Program-made: the position numbers and the translations under genes
Notes under the pieces: generated by a model
Database searches by the model: none
Told to the model about the DNA's origin: nothing
Seen by the model: the letters and a program-made list of their open reading frames with translations, nothing else
Part shown: positions 60,592 to 64,000 of the stretch, piece after piece
Layout of the letters: the number at the start of each line of letters is the position of its first letter
Numbering within the stretch: position 1 is the first letter of the stretch
Assembly (NCBI RefSeq): GCF_034531395.1
Contig: NZ_JARVCO010000012.1
Coordinates: 806,001-870,000 of the forward strand
From: Pontiella agarivorans
GTDB taxonomy: Bacteria; Verrucomicrobiota; Kiritimatiellia; Kiritimatiellales; Pontiellaceae
Direction of reading: 5' to 3'
DNA length: 64,000 nt

Positions 60592-62007
60592 ATGAAAAAT
60601 AATAGTGTCGAAGTAGTCATGTTGTGTATGGCTTTATGCTGGAGCGTTAGTTCTGCGGAAAGCCGAAGTGAAGTTAAGGATGCTAAAGCGCCCCCCAACG
60701 TACTCTTTATCGCCGTGGATGACCTAAATGATTATCCAACCTATGCGGAGCGTTACCCGGATGCGATTACGCCCAATCTGGATCGGTTGGCGAAACAGGG
60801 GGTGGTTTTTGAAAAGGCGTATTGTCAGTGGCCCACCTGCGGCCCGTCGCGCAACAGCGTTATGTCCGGATTGCTGCCGACCACTGTGGCTGGGAAGGAA
60901 AAATGGGTGGATGAAGATCTGCAGAAGCGCACCCGGGAATTGGGGACCAAACTGGTGCATGAATATTTTTCCGAGCATGGTTATACAACGCTGGCCGTTG
61001 GGAAGCTGTGTCATGATCATGTCCCGGAAGGAAGCGTGGATGAAAGTGGCGGGCGTGGGTCTTTTACTGCGGGATTGGGTCGCATGTGTAAGAATTATGG
61101 CCCTGCGGGTACCAGCACCGATTGGTTTGCCGTCGATAAACCGGATGAAGAATTCCCTGACTACGAAGCAGCGAGCTGGGCGATTAATCAGCTTCAGAAA
61201 GAGCAAAAAAATCCATTTATGCTGATGGTCGGATTTATTCGTCCGCACGTTCCCTGGTATGTAAATAAGAAGTGGTTCGATCTCTATGATCCGGCTGAAC
61301 TTACCCTGCCTCCCTACAAGGCGGACGATTTAGATGATGTTCCGCCGGCTTCAGTAGCTGTAAATATTCACAAAAATATGCCGCGAACCCAGTGGGCGAT
61401 TGAGAACAACCAGTGGCGGAATATTCTGCATGCCTATCTGGCGTCGGTTAGTTTTATGGACCACCAGCTGGGCCGTATTCTGGATGCGCTGGAGGCGAGC
61501 CCGTACAAGGATAACACCGTTATTGTTCTATGGTCGGACCATGGCTATCACATGGGCGAAAAAAACAGTTTTCAGAAGCACTCCTTGTGGGATCGCGCCG
61601 GGCATGTTCCACTGTTGTTTGCCGGTACAGGCATTGAGAAAGAAAAAAGATGCGGCCGAGTGGTCAGCCTGCTGGATATCTACCCCACGCTGCTGGAGTT
61701 GTGCGGACTTCCGGAAAACCCGAAAAACGAAGGCCGAAGTTTGGTGCCGTTGCTGAATGATCCGAAAAGAGAATGGCCGTACCCGGCGCTGACAGCTTGG
61801 CGGGAAAACTGCTTTGCCCTTCAGGCAGAACGTTACCGCTACATGCGGTATAAAGATGGTTCTGAAGAGCTGTATGACCATCAGAATGATCCGAACGAAT
61901 GGACCAACCTTGCTGAAAATCCGGAATTTACCACCGTTAAGGTGGAGCTGCAGGCACAGCTGGATGCCCTTGAGATTAAGGGCGAAGTAACGAGGTGGGG
62001 AAAATAA
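60592..62007 (+). CDS. Exported S1-family sulfatase, iduronate-2-sulfatase-like
   Basis: A 471-residue sulfatase with a Sec-type signal peptide (VEVVMLCMALCWSVSSA). The formylglycine motif is CGPSRNS with Cys83, and the metal site is LFIAVDDLNDYP. GFIRPHVPWYVNKKWFDLYDP and LWSDHGYHMGEKNSFQKHSLWDRAGHVPLL are typical of the iduronate-2-sulfatase-like subgroup, which is broad and acts on many sulfated sugars. It leads an operon with a PhoD-like protein and another sulfatase (gaps of 15 and 12 bases). Confidence 0.95.
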   Translation: MKNNSVEVVMLCMALCWSVSSAESRSEVKDAKAPPNVLFIAVDDLNDYPTYAERYPDAITPNLDRLAKQGVVFEKAYCQWPTCGPSRNSVMSGLLPTTVAGKEKWVDEDLQKRTRELGTKLVHEYFSEHGYTTLAVGKLCHDHVPEGSVDESGGRGSFTAGLGRMCKNYGPAGTSTDWFAVDKPDEEFPDYEAASWAINQLQKEQKNPFMLMVGFIRPHVPWYVNKKWFDLYDPAELTLPPYKADDLDDVPPASVAVNIHKNMPRTQWAIENNQWRNILHAYLASVSFMDHQLGRILDALEASPYKDNTVIVLWSDHGYHMGEKNSFQKHSLWDRAGHVPLLFAGTGIEKEKRCGRVVSLLDIYPTLLELCGLPENPKNEGRSLVPLLNDPKREWPYPALTAWRENCFALQAERYRYMRYKDGSEELYDHQNDPNEWTNLAENPEFTTVKVELQAQLDALEIKGEVTRWGK

Positions 62008-62022
62008 TTTCAAGGGAGACGC

Positions 62023-63507
62023 ATGGTGAATAGAAAAAGTTTTATTGTAAGCATGGGCGGTGTTTCTGTGCTGGGAGCCTTGCCGGTATGGGCGAAAGGT
62101 ACGAGCACAAAACTGGACCATAAATTCCTGAAGGGGCCTGGGCTGGACGCGTCTATGGCCATCTTGAATTTGTGGGGAGAGGCAGCGCCCAATAAGCAGA
62201 AGATGTTGAGCCTTGCGTTTGCTTATTTAAACGAGGCGCCTGATGGTTCTTTTTCCGGACTGATGCAGCAACCGGAGTTTGTTGCACTGTGTCGTGCGTC
62301 TGGAATCACTCATTTGGGCGGGCCGATGCTGGGCGGCATTTCAGAAACCGGAGCCCGTGTCTGGATTCGAACGCTTAGACCTTCCAGCGTAAGTGTGGAA
62401 ATTAATGGAATGCGCTTTGGGCCGGTATCCAGCACGGAAGAGAGTGACTTGACGGCCGTCGTGGTTATTACGGGATTAAAACCGGGGAAGGAATATTCCT
62501 ATCGCGTGTTGATTGATGATCAGCCGATTCGTACCGACTCTAGCACTACGATTCGAACGGTGCCCGTCGATCACGCTGCCACCCGTATAGCCTTCGGAAG
62601 TTGCTGGCATCGGTGGGGCATTGGCCATCCTCAGATGGATGTGATTCGCTCTCGTAAACCGGTGGCTATGCTGATGATCGGTGATATCGCTCTGCAGGAT
62701 CGACTCGGACACTTAGGCTTGCAGCGTCATGATGTGCTGTTGAGAGATTTGGCTCCGCGCTGGCAACGGTTTGTATCGGAAATTCCGGGATTTGCATCCT
62801 GGGATGACCATGATTACGGAGCGAACGATCTCTCGGGCATCAGTCCAGAGTTCAGCGTTGAAGACCAGGCGAATACGCGGCGGGTGTTTACTCAGTCGTG
62901 GGTGAATCCTTCTTACGGAAGCGAATCAGACTCGCGTGGTATTTTTATGAGGACACGGATTGGTCCGGCGGACGTAATACTGACCGACAACCGGACCTTT
63001 AGGCGTGCAAAGAACGAGAAATATGCGTTTCTGGGCGAAGAGCAAATGGCGTGGCTCAAGGAACAGCTGCTCGACTGCAAAGGCCCCTTCATTATTCTTT
63101 CCTGTGGCACCATGTGGACCGATTTTGTTTCCAATGGAAAGGATTCGTGGGGAGCATTCGATCCTCAAGGGCGCGAGGAGCTTTTCAGCTTCATCGAAGA
63201 GCAGGGGATAAAAGGAGTGCTCTTAATCTCCGGAGATCGCCACGGTGCCCGCGGGTTCACCATTCCGCGCAAGAACGGATTTAAGTTTTACGAGTTCGGC
63301 GCGGCGAGTCTCGGCGGGCGAAGAGGTCCGCCGGCGACGAATCCGAATTGGACGACTCAGCTGTATGGCATTATGGGGAGATTTGCGTTCAGTGAATTCG
63401 AGTTCAATACCACGCTGCCCGATCCGGAAGTTACCTATCGGTTGCTCGATGAAGTTGGGAATCCGATCTATCGCCTCACATTGACCCGTAGCCAATTAAC
63501 CCCATAG
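62023..63507 (+). CDS. PhoD-like metallophosphoesterase
   Basis: A 494-residue exported phosphoesterase. N-terminus MVNRKSFIVSMGGVSVLGALPVWA is a signal with RK instead of RR. An Ig-like domain (about 115-185: GISETGARVWIRTLRPSSVSV) is followed by the PhoD catalytic domain with IAFGSCWHRWG, LMIGDIALQDRLG, SWDDHDYGANDL and ISGDRHGARGF. Known PhoD proteins are alkaline phosphatases or phosphodiesterases; relatives in sulfatase loci suggest ester cleavage of a sugar, but that is a guess. AAGGGAG precedes the ATG. Confidence 0.9.
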   Translation: MVNRKSFIVSMGGVSVLGALPVWAKGTSTKLDHKFLKGPGLDASMAILNLWGEAAPNKQKMLSLAFAYLNEAPDGSFSGLMQQPEFVALCRASGITHLGGPMLGGISETGARVWIRTLRPSSVSVEINGMRFGPVSSTEESDLTAVVVITGLKPGKEYSYRVLIDDQPIRTDSSTTIRTVPVDHAATRIAFGSCWHRWGIGHPQMDVIRSRKPVAMLMIGDIALQDRLGHLGLQRHDVLLRDLAPRWQRFVSEIPGFASWDDHDYGANDLSGISPEFSVEDQANTRRVFTQSWVNPSYGSESDSRGIFMRTRIGPADVILTDNRTFRRAKNEKYAFLGEEQMAWLKEQLLDCKGPFIILSCGTMWTDFVSNGKDSWGAFDPQGREELFSFIEEQGIKGVLLISGDRHGARGFTIPRKNGFKFYEFGAASLGGRRGPPATNPNWTTQLYGIMGRFAFSEFEFNTTLPDPEVTYRLLDEVGNPIYRLTLTRSQLTP

Positions 63508-63519
63508 CATAGAGTATTT

Positions 63520-64000
63520 ATGAAAAAGTTTTTTATCCGAGGTGTATTCGTAATTTTATTACTTATCGCAAGTTATACGGCGTTTGGTAAAGCGAATAAG
63601 CGTGCTGAAGGACGGCCTAATATTGTTCTCATCATGGTTGATGATATGGGGTATTCTGATATCGGCTGTTACGGGGGGGAAATCGAAACACCGAATCTCG
63701 ATCGCTTAGCGGCGAACGGCATTCGGTACTCTGAGTTCTATAATACCTCGAAGTGCAATACCTCACGTGAATCCCTGCTGATGGGCCGCTATGTGAACCG
63801 GGTCAGCGAGCATAAAAACTTCAGTTCCGGACCGACGCTTGGGGAACTGGCTCAACAGGCCGGGTACCGTACGCTTTGGGCGGGGAAAAATCACAACAGC
63901 ATTCGTCCGCCGGAGCGTGGGTTCGATCGGTTTTTCGGTATACAGGGGGGACTGTCTAACTTTTTCTGTCCGGCTCGAAAAACGGCGGATGGGCGTCCGG
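63520..64000 (+). CDS. S1-family sulfatase, C-terminus beyond window edge
   Basis: The first 160 residues of a sulfatase. The signal peptide is KKFFIRGVFVILLLIASYTAFG. The metal site is IVLIMVDDMGYSDIGCYGG. The formylglycine position is Cys79 in KCNTSRESLLMGRY, where the consensus CxPxR has Thr in place of Pro. TLWAGKNHN replaces the usual GKWH, and GFDRFFGIQGG follows. It is 12 bases after the PhoD-like gene, so it is cotranscribed. Confidence 0.9.
   Translation, partial: MKKFFIRGVFVILLLIASYTAFGKANKRAEGRPNIVLIMVDDMGYSDIGCYGGEIETPNLDRLAANGIRYSEFYNTSKCNTSRESLLMGRYVNRVSEHKNFSSGPTLGELAQQAGYRTLWAGKNHNSIRPPERGFDRFFGIQGGLSNFFCPARKTADGRP

Noticed and set aside
1-64000. A CRISPR array, prophage or toxin-antitoxin module
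   Set aside because: No regularly spaced direct repeats, no phage structural genes and no recognisable toxin-antitoxin pair were seen; only an integrase remnant and one IS.

Overview
The window looks like a chromosomal segment of a Gram-negative member of the PVC superphylum, most likely Kiritimatiellota (Pontiella-like). This is inferred from a PEP-CTERM protein, KDO/heptose (LPS) genes, many secreted sulfatases, XylR-type regulators with a LacI-like sensor and AraC HTH, and Verrucomicrobia-style secreted proteins with a calcium-repeat C-terminal tail. No rRNA or marker gene settles the taxonomy.

Region 1 (1-7.3 kb) is a glycyl-radical-enzyme locus. A divergent AraC regulator faces an operon of glycyl radical enzyme, its activase, a small membrane protein and a sugar-porter-type MFS transporter (cut by the left edge). 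Beside it is a pair made of a membrane desaturase/oxygenase and a xylose-isomerase-like TIM barrel protein. Region 2 (7.4-12.3 kb) holds envelope lipoproteins, a small beta-barrel protein, a DUF4349 protein, an RluA pseudouridine synthase and a spermidine-synthase-like protein. Region 3 (12.7-18.8 kb) is an operon of two TPR proteins, ExbB and two ExbD, closed by a clear terminator. Region 4 (19.3-28.5 kb) is housekeeping: trpA, manC, tRNA-Leu(CAA), an LPS operon (dCMP deaminase, DUF3108, heptose kinase, SDR, kdsB), a PEP-CTERM protein, a phosphoglycerate-mutase-like protein and queG.

Region 5 (28.5-64 kb) is an accessory polysaccharide-degradation island. It opens with a broken integrase and a broken secreted-protein gene, then a XylR-type regulator. 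It carries a giant secreted fibronectin protein, a GH82-like (iota-carrageenase-type) enzyme, a complete IS3 element inserted in a decayed glycoside hydrolase gene, a two-component system with a carbohydrate-binding-like sensor, an FGE-fold protein, and a five-gene operon (propeller protein resembling lambda-carrageenase GH150, two tandem S1 sulfatases, GH2, GH110). After several pseudogenes there is a second operon (S1 sulfatase, PhoD-like protein, S1 sulfatase cut by the right edge). The simplest reading is degradation of a sulfated galactan such as carrageenan: endo-enzymes cut the chain, sulfatases desulfate it, and GH2/GH110 trim galactose.

Two dispersed signals stand out. A near-identical 20-bp motif (ACTACAACATCCGTACCTTT and variants) lies upstream of the XylR regulator itself and of most transcription units of the island, so it is probably the operator of a local regulon. 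A 15-bp interrupted palindrome TTCCA-N5-TGGAA occurs ten times in the first 28 kb, inside and between genes, but I found it only once in the remaining 36 kb, which separates backbone from island.
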